From Sphingomonas sp. So64.6b (GTDB lineage: Bacteria > Pseudomonadota > Alphaproteobacteria > Sphingomonadales > Sphingomonadaceae), in contig NZ_CP048817.1 in the NCBI RefSeq assembly GCF_014171475.1, positions 1,798,001-1,862,000 on the forward strand: a DNA stretch of 64,000 nt. Direction: 5' to 3'. Both the position numbers and the translations under genes were made by a program. Each line of letters starts with the position of its first letter. The stretch's first letter is position 1. Below are positions 16,611 through 25,196 of the stretch, in pieces. The notes under the pieces are model-generated. The model was not told the DNA's origin. It did no database searches and worked only from the letters and a program-made list of their open reading frames with translations.

Positions 16611-16940
16611 CTATCTGTTAAGACGGAGCGCCGAGACGATTTCCTCAATATCCTGACGCGCCGGCACGATCTTCCATTCACCGGGATGAGCAGCATCGAC
16701 TATCGTCACGGCGCCGCGCGGGCAGACGCCGAGGCATTTGACTTCGATGATGCCGAGTTTGCCTTTACGGTCCTTGCCGCCGCCAAGTTCCTTGCGCAAC
16801 GCCTTGGCCAGCGAGGTACGCCCTTTGGGGCCAAATCCGCCGTCGAGCCGCTTCGAACATTTTCTGCATACCAGCAGCGCGGTCGACCAATGCGAGCGCA
16901 CCGATTTCAGGCCGGCCGCCTTCAACCGGCGGGCTTCCAT
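16611..16940 (-). CDS. thioredoxin-like 2Fe-2S protein
   Basis: 109 residues with paired cysteine motifs: VCRKCSKR near the N-terminus and KCLGVCPRGAVTIV in the second half. This is the spacing of thioredoxin-like 2Fe-2S ferredoxins (DUF1636-like small proteins). Lys/Arg-rich helices lie between. It probably binds one 2Fe-2S cluster; the partner is unknown. Its start overlaps the 3' end of the J-domain gene by 19 bp, suggesting coupled translation. Confidence 0.8.
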   Translation of the reverse strand: MEARRLKAAGLKSVRSHWSTALLVCRKCSKRLDGGFGPKGRTSLAKALRKELGGGKDRKGKLGIIEVKCLGVCPRGAVTIVDAAHPGEWKIVPARQDIEEIVSALRLNR

Positions 16941-17467
16941 TCCCGCGCTTCCTCCGCCAGGCGGAGGACGTCATATGCGGCCTGGATCGCCTGAAAGCGC
17001 TTGGCGGCATCGGCATCGCCGGGACGCAGGTCAGGGTGGTTATCCTTGGCAAGCTTACGCCATGCCAATCGGATCAAGGCGAAATCGGCATCGGGGTCGA
17101 GCTCGAACAATTCCAGCGCACGCATTTCGTCGCGCGACCGGCTGCCGTCGCCCGGGCCAGCCCAGCTGTGATGCTTAGATTCGGTATAGCCGTCGGCGGT
17201 GGACCGTTCGGCGGCCTCGCGCTCGGCCGCTTCCTCTGCGGTCAGTCCTTCGAAATAATTCCAGCCGCGATTATATTCGCCGGCATGTTCCTGGCAGAAA
17301 TACCAACGCTCAGGGCTGTTGGGCGATTTCGGCGCGGGGCAATTGCCCGGCTCCTCGCATCCATGCCGGTCACACAGGCGTACCGTCGTCGCCTCGCTGC
17401 CCGCGGAGCCGTAGCCACGCCAGCGAGGGAAGCCCCAGTCGACCGATCGAGAAGAAGAACGCGCCAT
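16922..17467 (-). CDS. J-domain protein with N-terminal cysteine-rich segment
   Basis: 181 residues. The last 70 residues form a J domain: RALELFELDPDADFALIRLA, then the HPD tripeptide in DNHPDLRPGDADAAKRFQAI. The first part holds CDRHGCEEPGNCPAP and later YFCQEHAGEYNRGWNYF, a C/H pattern that could bind zinc. J-domain proteins of this architecture stimulate DnaK; the client is unknown. The ATG at 17467 is chosen over a GC-rich upstream extension. Confidence 0.85.
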   Translation of the reverse strand: MARSSSRSVDWGFPRWRGYGSAGSEATTVRLCDRHGCEEPGNCPAPKSPNSPERWYFCQEHAGEYNRGWNYFEGLTAEEAAEREAAERSTADGYTESKHHSWAGPGDGSRSRDEMRALELFELDPDADFALIRLAWRKLAKDNHPDLRPGDADAAKRFQAIQAAYDVLRLAEEAREWKPAG

Positions 17468-17512
17468 CGCCGCCCGACATAGGCCGCGCGGACGAGAGCG
17501 CAACCCGGGGGA

Positions 17513-19477
17513 TCAGTGAATCAGGAACTTCACGCGCTGTACGCTGCCGCCGCACCCAAGCCCACCATCGGGGCGAAAACTTTTCTCATACCTTGCGGTC
17601 GCGAGCGTTTGCTTGCCTGCATTGGTGAAGACGAACGGCGGATAGGAGATGATCGCGCGTTCGTTGAGCACCTTGCCATCGGCGGCGACATCGAATTGCA
17701 CCTGTGTCCAGCCCTCGAAGCCCCATTGCCGCGCTTCGTCCGGGAAAGTGCCGCCAGCGTGCAGGAAACGCGGCGGTGCATCGATCAGCGCGCACTGATT
17801 GGCCGCCAGACCGGAATTTGCAAACGCGGTACGCGCCGCGTCGACATTGCCGTTCGCCTGTTCGAGCGAGGCGAGCCGAACCAGCGCGCCGACCCGTAGC
17901 GGGTGGTTGGCGGGCAAGCCGGATTCGTCGCCGACCTGCTTGAGCAGGACACGCGCGCCATTTTCGTCGAACGAGCGCATGGCGTCCGCCAGCATCAGCC
18001 GGATCGCCGACCGGGCAGGTACATCGGCGGCATAAGCCGGATCGGATAAAGCCGACCTGATCGCCTTCGCTGCCCGCCGTGCGTTCCAGGCCTCGGCACC
18101 GCTGCTCGCCGCGACGATGCGGTCGATCGCGAAACGCGCCGTGGCGGGTGCCCCGGCGGTGGCGACGATGGTCAATGCCCGGCGCGCGAAACCGTTCGCT
18201 TCTTCACGTGGGACAACGGCATTTTGCGCCAACAGGTGCAGGATTGGTACCAGAGACAGGGCATCCTTGCCGTCCCGTGCTTCGGCCGCCACCAGCTGGC
18301 TGCGCAGCGCGGGCAGCGTCGCGGCATCCGAACCGGTCGCAAGCGACGGCGGTGCGATGTTCTTGCTCGACAGCCAGACTCCGAGATCGCCATCGAGATA
18401 ATCGCCAACCGAGGGGCGCTGGAACACCGTGGAGCAGCGCAGCTCGATGCGCATGCGAATGCGGTAGAAGGCCGGCATCGTCTTCACCTGAACCGGATCG
18501 AACGACCAGTTGCGCACCGCACGAGCAAATTCCAGCGCAACCGCGCCGCCGCCCGCGGCATAAATGGGGGTGGCAGAGACCGTTCCGTCACTCGCGATGG
18601 AGAGTTCGACCACCGCCATATCCTCGGGCCGTAAATTGGCCTCGCCGCCACAATCGGGCACCTTCATCTGCGGACCGGGATCGAAACTGCCCGTGCTCAG
18701 GCGTCCCGCCCCGGTCATCGCCATGTAACGGCGCGCCTCGTCGGTCTTGCCGTTAAGCAATGCCGCGATCGCGTAGTTCGATCGTGCCGCCACATCAGAC
18801 AGATCGGTCTTCGAGGTCAGGCCGCCGAGCAGCTTGACCGCCGCGCCGGCCTCAAGCTGAGCTGCCGCATAGTCGCCCCGGTTCAGCAGCAACTGGCTCT
18901 TGACGCGTTTAAGGATCGCGCGATTCTGTGCGTCGATCTGCAACGGTGCCATGAATGCCTCTGCCCGCGCCATGTCGCGGGTTGCCGCGTCGGGATCGAC
19001 GAAGGTCTCCGCTTCAACCAGGCCGCGAAAAGTGGCAACGCGATTGAGATCGTCGGTCGCGATCGGCTCCGCCTGACGATAAGCTTCGGCAGCGCTCGCA
19101 TAATCGAGCGAATATTCCGCGATCCGCCCCAGGCTCGACCAGCCGGTATAGCGGTCGGCCTTCAGTGTCGGGTCGTCGACTGGCAGATCGACCAGCCCGG
19201 CACGAATCACCGCGACCGCATCGTCGTATCGCCGCAGTCCGATCAGCGCCGTCGCCTTGCGGACGCGAATAATCGCGAGGCTGCGTTTGTTTTTGGGGAT
19301 CCGCTTTTCCAGCGCTTCCCAGGCGGCCATCGCCTCAGCATCTTTTCCGGCGTCCTGCAGCGCGGTTGCCGCTTCGAAATCCTGCTGAACGGAGCGTTTG
19401 ACGGATTGTGCAGGAGTCGGACTGGCGGCCGCAGCCGGAGACACGGCCTGGGCCGCGATAAGCATCATCCCCAGCAT
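17513..19477 (-). CDS. exported TPR protein with TonB-C-like domains
   Basis: 654 residues with a short signal peptide (MLGMMLIAAQAVSPAAAA). TPR-like helices span about residues 30-250 (ALQDAGKDAEAMAAWEALEK and repeats). A first TonB C-terminal-like domain lies around 275-350 (ELSIASDGTVSATPIYAAGG), and a second at the end (VQFDVAADGKVLNERAIISY, ARYEKSFRP). There is no membrane anchor or proline-rich spacer, so it is not an energy-transducing TonB. It is probably periplasmic and may bind partner proteins. Such proteins are common in sphingomonads, which have many TonB-dependent receptors. Confidence 0.7.
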   Translation of the reverse strand: MLGMMLIAAQAVSPAAAASPTPAQSVKRSVQQDFEAATALQDAGKDAEAMAAWEALEKRIPKNKRSLAIIRVRKATALIGLRRYDDAVAVIRAGLVDLPVDDPTLKADRYTGWSSLGRIAEYSLDYASAAEAYRQAEPIATDDLNRVATFRGLVEAETFVDPDAATRDMARAEAFMAPLQIDAQNRAILKRVKSQLLLNRGDYAAAQLEAGAAVKLLGGLTSKTDLSDVAARSNYAIAALLNGKTDEARRYMAMTGAGRLSTGSFDPGPQMKVPDCGGEANLRPEDMAVVELSIASDGTVSATPIYAAGGGAVALEFARAVRNWSFDPVQVKTMPAFYRIRMRIELRCSTVFQRPSVGDYLDGDLGVWLSSKNIAPPSLATGSDAATLPALRSQLVAAEARDGKDALSLVPILHLLAQNAVVPREEANGFARRALTIVATAGAPATARFAIDRIVAASSGAEAWNARRAAKAIRSALSDPAYAADVPARSAIRLMLADAMRSFDENGARVLLKQVGDESGLPANHPLRVGALVRLASLEQANGNVDAARTAFANSGLAANQCALIDAPPRFLHAGGTFPDEARQWGFEGWTQVQFDVAADGKVLNERAIISYPPFVFTNAGKQTLATARYEKSFRPDGGLGCGGSVQRVKFLIH

Positions 19478-19543
19478 TTTTACCTGCCTTTTCGGTGTAC
19501 TACCAAGAATAGTCGATAACCGGCCGGTAACGCCAGCGACATT

Positions 19544-20200
19544 TCAACTGGTTCGGTCGGGCCTGTAACCTGATCGGCTATGGGCGATCAGTGCGGCGAG
19601 GATCACCAATCCCGCGGGTAGCGCGACCGCAACTCCGCCGATCCGGATCGCCAGCGCAGCGCCCAGAACCGCGCCGAAAACCAGCGCGAGCCACAGGCCG
19701 AGCCAGGGCATCGCCTCGCGCAATTGCCCGGCACCGGTTGCCGCTGCGGCGAGCCGTTCGCCGATCCTGGCCAGTGCGCCAGTCATATAGGTGACGCCGA
19801 AGCGGACCTCGCCATCGACCATGAATACTGCATTCGCGCTGCCCATCGCCAACACCATCAGGGGTGCAGCTGCCTGGGGTTGCCGCGTCGCGTGCAAGAC
19901 CGCCGCGCCAGCCAGCAACACCCCCTCGACCAGCAACAGTGCGACGGTCCGGTTGCCATGAGCTCTGGCGCCGATAATGTTGCCCGCCGCCACCCCGGTG
20001 ACGAACAACGCGATCAGGCCCGCAGCGAAAGCCAGGTCGGGCCACATTTCCTGCGCCGCGGACACCGCCAGGCGAGTCGAATTGCCGCTCATGAAGGAAA
20101 CGAAGAACTGGCCGATCGTGACGAAGGCGGTCGCATCGACGAAACCCGCGACCGCCGCGAGCATCAGGGCGAGCGTCAATCCGGATCGATCGAGTTGTTT
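19544..20200 (-). CDS. DUF1275 (YoaK-like) membrane protein
   Basis: About 218 residues with six or so membrane helices. The family pattern is clear: GLTLALMLAAVAGFVDATAF, then GQFFVSFMSGNSTRLAV and later FMVDGEVRFGVTYMTGALAR. Function is unknown; relatives are annotated YoaK/DUF1275. An ATG at 20233 is an alternative start adding eleven residues. Confidence 0.82.
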   Translation of the reverse strand, partial: KQLDRSGLTLALMLAAVAGFVDATAFVTIGQFFVSFMSGNSTRLAVSAAQEMWPDLAFAAGLIALFVTGVAAGNIIGARAHGNRTVALLLVEGVLLAGAAVLHATRQPQAAAPLMVLAMGSANAVFMVDGEVRFGVTYMTGALARIGERLAAAATGAGQLREAMPWLGLWLALVFGAVLGAALAIRIGGVAVALPAGLVILAALIAHSRSGYRPDRTS

Positions 20201-20260
20201 CATTCGCAGCGGATTAGCAGGCCGAATCGGCATGAGCCAATGCGTCCTTGAGAGAAAATG

Positions 20261-20624
20261 CCAGAGGGTCTGTAAGCCGGGTTCTGTCCTCGCACCGAGA
20301 TGCGATGTGCGACCATTCCTCTAGGCCCGTATTTGCATACGGGCTCAAGCAACCAACCCGGGCGACGAGCTGAAACAAAGCTCATGTGCCGCCCCTATTC
20401 GGTCTTGCTCCCGGTGGGGTTTGCCGTGCCGCCCCTGTTACCAGGCGCGCGGTGCGCTTTTACCGCACCCTTTCACCATGACGTGGCCGAAGCCGTCGCC
20501 GTCTGCTCTCTGTGGCACTTTCCCTGGGGTCGCCCCCGCCGGGCGTTACCCGGCACCGTCGTTTCGTGGAGCCCGGACTTTCCTCGGCGTGCTAATGCAC
20601 GACGCGGCCGCCCAACCCTCTGGC
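20261..20624 (-). ncRNA. rnpB: RNase P RNA (class A)
   Basis: The minus strand reads GAGGAAAGTCCGGGCTCCAC near the 5' end and ACAGAACCCGGCTTACAGAC near the 3' end, the two halves of the universally conserved RNase P core. GTGCCGGGTAACGCCCGGCG and the other internal stems fit a bacterial type A RNA of about 360 nt. Ends are estimated from terminal complementarity. The RNA starts about ten bases after the ampD stop, so its promoter must lie inside ampD. CATTTTCTCTC follows the 3' end. Confidence 0.95.
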
Positions 20625-20633
20625 GCAACCGCC

Positions 20634-21323
20634 CTACTCGTCCCCTTGCGGTTTTGGCAACAGCAGTGCGAGCAGGATGCAGCGGCACTCGCCGTCGATC
20701 TCGCCGTCGATCAGTTCCGGCCGAAACCGACGCTGGAAAGCGACCACCGCGGCGAGTTTGTCGGCGACATCATAACCGAAGCGTTCGAGTGCGATGAGGA
20801 AGCCCGAATCGCTCCACATCGGGTCCATCAGATTCCGGGTCGGGCGCGGCAGTGCAAGACGCAGTTTGGCGAGGCGTGCCCAGGGGAACAACTCACCCGG
20901 ATCCTGTTTGCGCGTCGGGGCGATGTCGGAATGGCCGACGACGTTACCGCGCGAGATACCGTGACGTTCCTTGATCTCGCTCAGCAACGGCAGCAGCGCG
21001 TCGATCTGCTCTTCCGGGAAAGGGCAATAGCCCCATTCGTGGCCCCGATTGACCAGTTCGATCCCAATGCTCGCGCTGTTGACGTCCTCGATCCCGCGCC
21101 AGCGCGATTTGCCGGCGTGCCACGCGCGCTTGTCCTCCGCCACCATGCGTACGACCGCGCCGTCTTCCTTGACGAGATAATGCGCCGACACTTTCGCGGC
21201 CGGATCGGTCAACCGTGCGATCGCCGAGTCTGCATCATGCATGCCGGTATAGTGCAGCACGATCATCGACACCGGCAGCACGCGGTCGTCGAAATTGGGT
21301 GACGGCGTCTCGATCATGCTCAT
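20634..21323 (-). CDS. N-acetylmuramoyl-L-alanine amidase (AmpD-like)
   Basis: 229 residues of the amidase_2 family. Zinc ligands are seen in IVLHYTGM and GHSDIAPTRKQDPGELFPW, with NSASIGIELVNRGHEWGYCP containing the conserved glutamate. No signal peptide is evident, so it probably acts on recycled muropeptides in the cytoplasm, as AmpD does. The C-terminal part (residues about 175-229, FERFGYDVADKLAAVVAFQR) looks like a peptidoglycan-binding helix bundle. The ATG overlaps the stop of the EamA transporter as ATGA. Confidence 0.87.
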   Translation of the reverse strand: MSMIETPSPNFDDRVLPVSMIVLHYTGMHDADSAIARLTDPAAKVSAHYLVKEDGAVVRMVAEDKRAWHAGKSRWRGIEDVNSASIGIELVNRGHEWGYCPFPEEQIDALLPLLSEIKERHGISRGNVVGHSDIAPTRKQDPGELFPWARLAKLRLALPRPTRNLMDPMWSDSGFLIALERFGYDVADKLAAVVAFQRRFRPELIDGEIDGECRCILLALLLPKPQGDE

Positions 21324-22216
21324 GGCGTGTCCCCTGCGCGCGCGGTTCGAATAGTGACGATCGCGACACCGAGCATCGCCACCGCGCCCCCCGTTAGCAT
21401 AAGCATGGTCAGCGGCGTTCCGAAATACCAGGATGCGGCGAAAACCGAGACGATCGGCGCTGCGAGGGTCAGTGGCGTGACCACGCTGATCGGGTGACGC
21501 TGCAACAGCCAGGACATCGATCCCTGCCCGATCACGGTCGATCCGATCGCTGAAAAAGCCACCCAGCCGAGCGTGGACAGCGGCAATGAGGATATCGTCC
21601 GCATCGCCGCCGGCTCGACAAACCAGGCGAGCGTGCCCAGTGTCACCGAACCCCAGAAACCGACCCAGGCATAGATGGTCAGGACCGGCACACCGATCAG
21701 ATAGCGCTGGATCAGCGAGCAAATCGCCCAGATGAAGCTGGCGACCGCGGTCAGCATCAGCCCGGGCACTTCGCGCGCGGCGTCTGGATCGAACACCAAC
21801 AGCACGACCCCGCCAAAGGACAAGGCGATGCCCGCGATGCGCGGCCAGCGGATGCGTTCGCGAAACACCAGGATCGCCAGCAACAGCGAAAAGGGCACGC
21901 CGAGCTGCCCCGCGATCGCCAGGGCGCCAACATTGTCGGACACCGCGAGCGACACATTGACCACGATGTAGAACAGCCCGCCGGATAAAATGCCCAATAT
22001 GGTCAGCAGGCGCATCTTGCCGGGCACGATCCTGAGCGCGGAGCCGCAAACCACCAACACGATCAGCTGGCGCAGGAAACCGGCGGTCAGCGGTGCGATC
22101 GCCGTAACCGCCATCTTCACCGCGATGATGTTGAAACCCCACAAGATGTTCATGATCACCACGACCGCGAAGTCGCGAGCGCCGAAGCTATTGGTTTTGG
22201 GAGCAGTCCCGATCAT
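21320..22216 (-). CDS. EamA (DMT superfamily) transporter
   Basis: 298 residues with ten predicted membrane helices in two EamA repeats: NILWGFNIIAVKMAVTAIAP opens the first and SFIWAICSLIQRYLIGVPVL the second. The substrate is unknown; related proteins export amino acids or metabolites. The start at 22216 gives a short cytoplasmic N-terminus. It is translationally coupled to the amidase downstream. Confidence 0.87.
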   Translation of the reverse strand: MIGTAPKTNSFGARDFAVVVIMNILWGFNIIAVKMAVTAIAPLTAGFLRQLIVLVVCGSALRIVPGKMRLLTILGILSGGLFYIVVNVSLAVSDNVGALAIAGQLGVPFSLLLAILVFRERIRWPRIAGIALSFGGVVLLVFDPDAAREVPGLMLTAVASFIWAICSLIQRYLIGVPVLTIYAWVGFWGSVTLGTLAWFVEPAAMRTISSLPLSTLGWVAFSAIGSTVIGQGSMSWLLQRHPISVVTPLTLAAPIVSVFAASWYFGTPLTMLMLTGGAVAMLGVAIVTIRTARAGDTP

Positions 22217-22312
22217 GGCCGCCGCTTGCGACGCGAGGCCGGTAAAGTAAACCGTCGCCGAGAGTCCGAAGACGGTGCAAAATCACTCAACCGCGAATTT
22301 TAAAACAAACTC

Positions 22313-23203
22313 TCAGGCGCGCGCGGCCATCCCACAGGACACGATGCCGGTCGGCTCGTAAAGCCCCCGATAATCGGGTGAAGGTCGGAACGCTTCGGTC
22401 TGGCCGATCACCGTTTCGCCCGCACCGAGCACGAGCAAACCGCCTGGCCGCATCACCTGCGCCAGGCGATCGAGTACCTGACAGCGCAATGACGGCGACA
22501 GATAAAGCAGAACGTTGCGGCACAGGATCACATCAAAGCGCCCGATCGGCAGTGGATCGGCGACCAGATTGAGCCGGCGGAAGGAGATGCGGCGAACCAG
22601 TTCGGGCCGGGCAATCCAATCCAGGCCAACCGTATCGAACCAACGCATCATGCGGCGCACCGGCAAACCGCGCTGAATCTCGAATTGCGAAAAGCGCCCC
22701 GCCCGCGCGCGCGAAATTGCGTTTTCCGAAACATCGGTCGCGACGATCTCGGGCGACTGCAATCCGGTCGCCGCCTCATGCTCGGCGAAAAGCATCGCCA
22801 GCGACAAGGGCTCCTGTCCCATTGAACAACCAGCCGACCACACACGCAATCGTCGCGTCGGTCCCTCGGCGCGCATCGCGTCGAGGGCCGGCGGGATCAT
22901 GTCGAGTACCGCCGCATCGCGGAAGAATGAACTTTCCTGGTTGAGCAAGGCGTCCACCACCTGATCGGCGACCACCGGGTCGCGTCCACCGACGATGGCC
23001 CCGGCCAGATCGTCGAGCGTTTCCAGTCCGCGTTCGCGCATCACCGGTTTGAGTGCGGTCTCGATACGCCATTCACGGTTCGCCGCGATCTGCTGGCCGG
23101 TACGCTGTTCGAGCAACGCGGCGAAGATGTGCATCGCGCCGGTCGGCCGCGCGAGACCCACCGGGCCAGCCGGCCGCGCTCTGGGCATGTCGGGCGTCGG
23201 CAT
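22313..23203 (-). CDS. cheR: chemotaxis methyltransferase CheR
   Basis: 296 residues. A CheR N-terminal helical domain (FAALLEQRTGQQIAANREWR) precedes the SAM-dependent methyltransferase with NQESSFFRD, RVWSAGCSMGQEPLSLAM, and CRNVLLYL. It methylates glutamates of chemoreceptors. The ATG at 23203 overlaps the cheB stop by one base (TGATG). It is the last gene of the che operon. No receptor gene is present in the window. Confidence 0.93.
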   Translation of the reverse strand: MPTPDMPRARPAGPVGLARPTGAMHIFAALLEQRTGQQIAANREWRIETALKPVMRERGLETLDDLAGAIVGGRDPVVADQVVDALLNQESSFFRDAAVLDMIPPALDAMRAEGPTRRLRVWSAGCSMGQEPLSLAMLFAEHEAATGLQSPEIVATDVSENAISRARAGRFSQFEIQRGLPVRRMMRWFDTVGLDWIARPELVRRISFRRLNLVADPLPIGRFDVILCRNVLLYLSPSLRCQVLDRLAQVMRPGGLLVLGAGETVIGQTEAFRPSPDYRGLYEPTGIVSCGMAARA

Positions 23204-24306
23204 CAGGGCCGCCGCCGCATGGCGATCAGCCGGCCGATCTCGTCGGGCGGCAGGATCGCATTGGCGCCGCCCGCGCTGGCGATCGCACCAGGCATGCCCC
23301 ACACAACCGAACTCGCCTGATCCTGCACGACGACGCAGCCGCCGGCCTCGGCAAGCCGTTTCGCACCGTCGCTGCCATCCCGGCCCATGCCGCTGAGCAC
23401 GATTGCCAGCGCGCGCGCGCCGAACACCTCGGCCAGGCTCTCGAACATCGGGTCGACTGAGGGCATGCAACCGCTTTTCACCGGTTCACGCGACAGTCGC
23501 ACCGCGGCCGAGCCGTCACCGAGATTGACCAGGCGCATATGGCCATCGCCAGGTGCGATGATCACCCGGCCCGGACGAATGCGCATGCAATCGGTCGCGA
23601 CGTCGCACGGCCGTCCGGCGAGCACCGCCACCTGTGCCGCGAAATAGGGCATGAAGGATTCGGGCAGATGCTGGGTGATCAGGATCGGCAGTGGAAAGCT
23701 CGCCGGAATCTCGCGCAGCAGCTGGCTGAGCGCATGAATCCCGCCGGTCGACGCGCCGATCGCAACGATGTCGAAGCCGCCGCTGTCGCTGCGCACCGAT
23801 ACCGTCGGCAACACGTCCTCGACGATGTCGTCGATCTCGAGCAGACGCGTCAGCTTGTCAGTCAGCACTTCGGCGAAACGGCCGGCGAACGCACCGACGC
23901 CGGGTTTGACCAGCGTATCGGCAGCACCCAGCGCCAGTGCCTGGATCGTGGTCGCCGCGCCCTCATCGCATGAGGACGAAACGATCAGCACCTTGGCGCC
24001 GCGGCTTGCCGCGATCAGGTCGGGCAAGGCGGTCAGCCCGTCGGTCCCTGGCATGTCGATATCGAGCAGGATCGCGTCAACCGCGTTGCCCTTTAGAAAG
24101 GTCAGCGCGGCCTGAGCATCGGGGACCGCTCCGGCGACCACGAAACGGCGGCTCGCCTCGATCATCCGGCCGATCACTGCACGCGCGACGACCGAATCAT
24201 CGACGATTAGGATTCGGGGCGGATGACCGGGACGGTGACTGGGCGCATGACCGCGCACACGCGCAGTGGCGCGGAGCGACCGGGCCTCGGCGGGCGGGCG
24301 GGGCAT
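23203..24306 (-). CDS. cheB: chemotaxis response regulator / methylesterase CheB
   Basis: 367 residues. A receiver domain begins at about residue 30 (ILIVDDSVVARAVIGRMI, phospho-acceptor in LLDIDMPGTDG). The C-terminal methylesterase has the catalytic serine in IGASTGGIHAL, histidine in QHLPESF and aspartate in SGMGRDGSDGAK. It demethylates or deamidates receptors when phosphorylated by CheA. The first 28 residues are basic and poorly conserved, so the true start may be slightly later. Confidence 0.94.
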   Translation of the reverse strand: MPRPPAEARSLRATARVRGHAPSHRPGHPPRILIVDDSVVARAVIGRMIEASRRFVVAGAVPDAQAALTFLKGNAVDAILLDIDMPGTDGLTALPDLIAASRGAKVLIVSSSCDEGAATTIQALALGAADTLVKPGVGAFAGRFAEVLTDKLTRLLEIDDIVEDVLPTVSVRSDSGGFDIVAIGASTGGIHALSQLLREIPASFPLPILITQHLPESFMPYFAAQVAVLAGRPCDVATDCMRIRPGRVIIAPGDGHMRLVNLGDGSAAVRLSREPVKSGCMPSVDPMFESLAEVFGARALAIVLSGMGRDGSDGAKRLAEAGGCVVVQDQASSVVWGMPGAIASAGGANAILPPDEIGRLIAMRRRP

Positions 24307-24316
24307 CGGCGCGGCC

Positions 24317-24682
24317 TCAGGCCATGCCGACGATCTGGAGCTTGCTTTCCAGCGTCTCGCGATCGAACGGCTTCATGACATATTCGTCGGCGCCGGCTTC
24401 GATCGCGGCGCGAATATGCGCCATGCCGTTCTCGGTGGTGCAGAACACTACCTTGGGCCGATGCGAAACCGCGCTGTCGCGCAGCGCGCGGAGGAAATCC
24501 ATCCCGCTCATCACCGGCATGTTCCAGTCGAGCAGAACTACGTCGGGGGCAGATGCCAGACAGGAATCGAGCGCCTCGCGGCCGTCGCCCGCTTCGGAAA
24601 CGGTGAAGTTCAGCGTTTCCAGAATATGTCGGGCAACCTTGCGGATCACCTTCGAATCATCGACCACCAGGCACGTCTTCAT
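24317..24682 (-). CDS. cheY: chemotaxis response regulator CheY
   Basis: A 121-residue single-domain receiver. The acidic pocket is VVDDS, the phosphorylated aspartate is D52 in LLDWNMPVMSG, and the conserved lysine lies in EYVMKPFD. Sitting between cheW and cheB, it is most likely phosphorylated by the adjacent CheA. With no flagellar genes in the window its output target is unknown. Confidence 0.93.
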   Translation of the reverse strand: MKTCLVVDDSKVIRKVARHILETLNFTVSEAGDGREALDSCLASAPDVVLLDWNMPVMSGMDFLRALRDSAVSHRPKVVFCTTENGMAHIRAAIEAGADEYVMKPFDRETLESKLQIVGMA

Positions 24683-24764
24683 TTGTAAATCCTGTTCCGC
24701 TTGGTGCCTGTTTGCCGGAAACCCGTAAGCGTCGCGTTAATTTGTAAAAATCTACAGACGATCG

Positions 24765-25196
24765 TCACGCCGCCAGCGCCGTCAGGCCGGGAATCAACGC
24801 GCGCAAGTCGATCGCCAGGATCGCCTCGCCATCACGCTCGACAATCCCGCACCCCGTCGCGCGCCAACCGCCATCGAGCACGATACCCGATGACAAGGGC
24901 ACAAGGTCGAAGGGCAAGACGTCCTCCAGCGAATCGACCAGCACCGCATAATGATGCCCATCGGCGAGCGTGATGATCGCGCGTGTCGCCGGTACGCTGG
25001 CGGGCGGGACGCCCAGCGCAGCGCGGGTGTCGATCACCGTCACGACCCGGCTGCGGAGCGCCGCCAGGCCGAGCACCTGGCTCGCCGCGCGCGGGACGGG
25101 CACGACGTCACCGATATCGACGACCGATTCGACTTGTCCCGATTCGATCGCCACCGCGCGACCGGCGACATGGGCGATCAGAAACAATTGCGTCAT
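24765..25196 (-). CDS. cheW: chemotaxis adaptor CheW
   Basis: A 143-residue CheW-domain protein: QLFLIAHVAGRAVAIESGQV, then VLGLAALRSRVVTVIDTRAA, which is a variant of the LRG-NVVTVIDLR core. It couples receptors to CheA. The ATG overlaps the cheA stop by one base (TGATG). Confidence 0.88.
   Translation of the reverse strand: MTQLFLIAHVAGRAVAIESGQVESVVDIGDVVPVPRAASQVLGLAALRSRVVTVIDTRAALGVPPASVPATRAIITLADGHHYAVLVDSLEDVLPFDLVPLSSGIVLDGGWRATGCGIVERDGEAILAIDLRALIPGLTALAA

Noticed and set aside
20421..21302. Plus-strand frame across rnpB and the amidase gene
   Set aside because: It overlaps the conserved RNase P RNA and the amidase, both on the minus strand.
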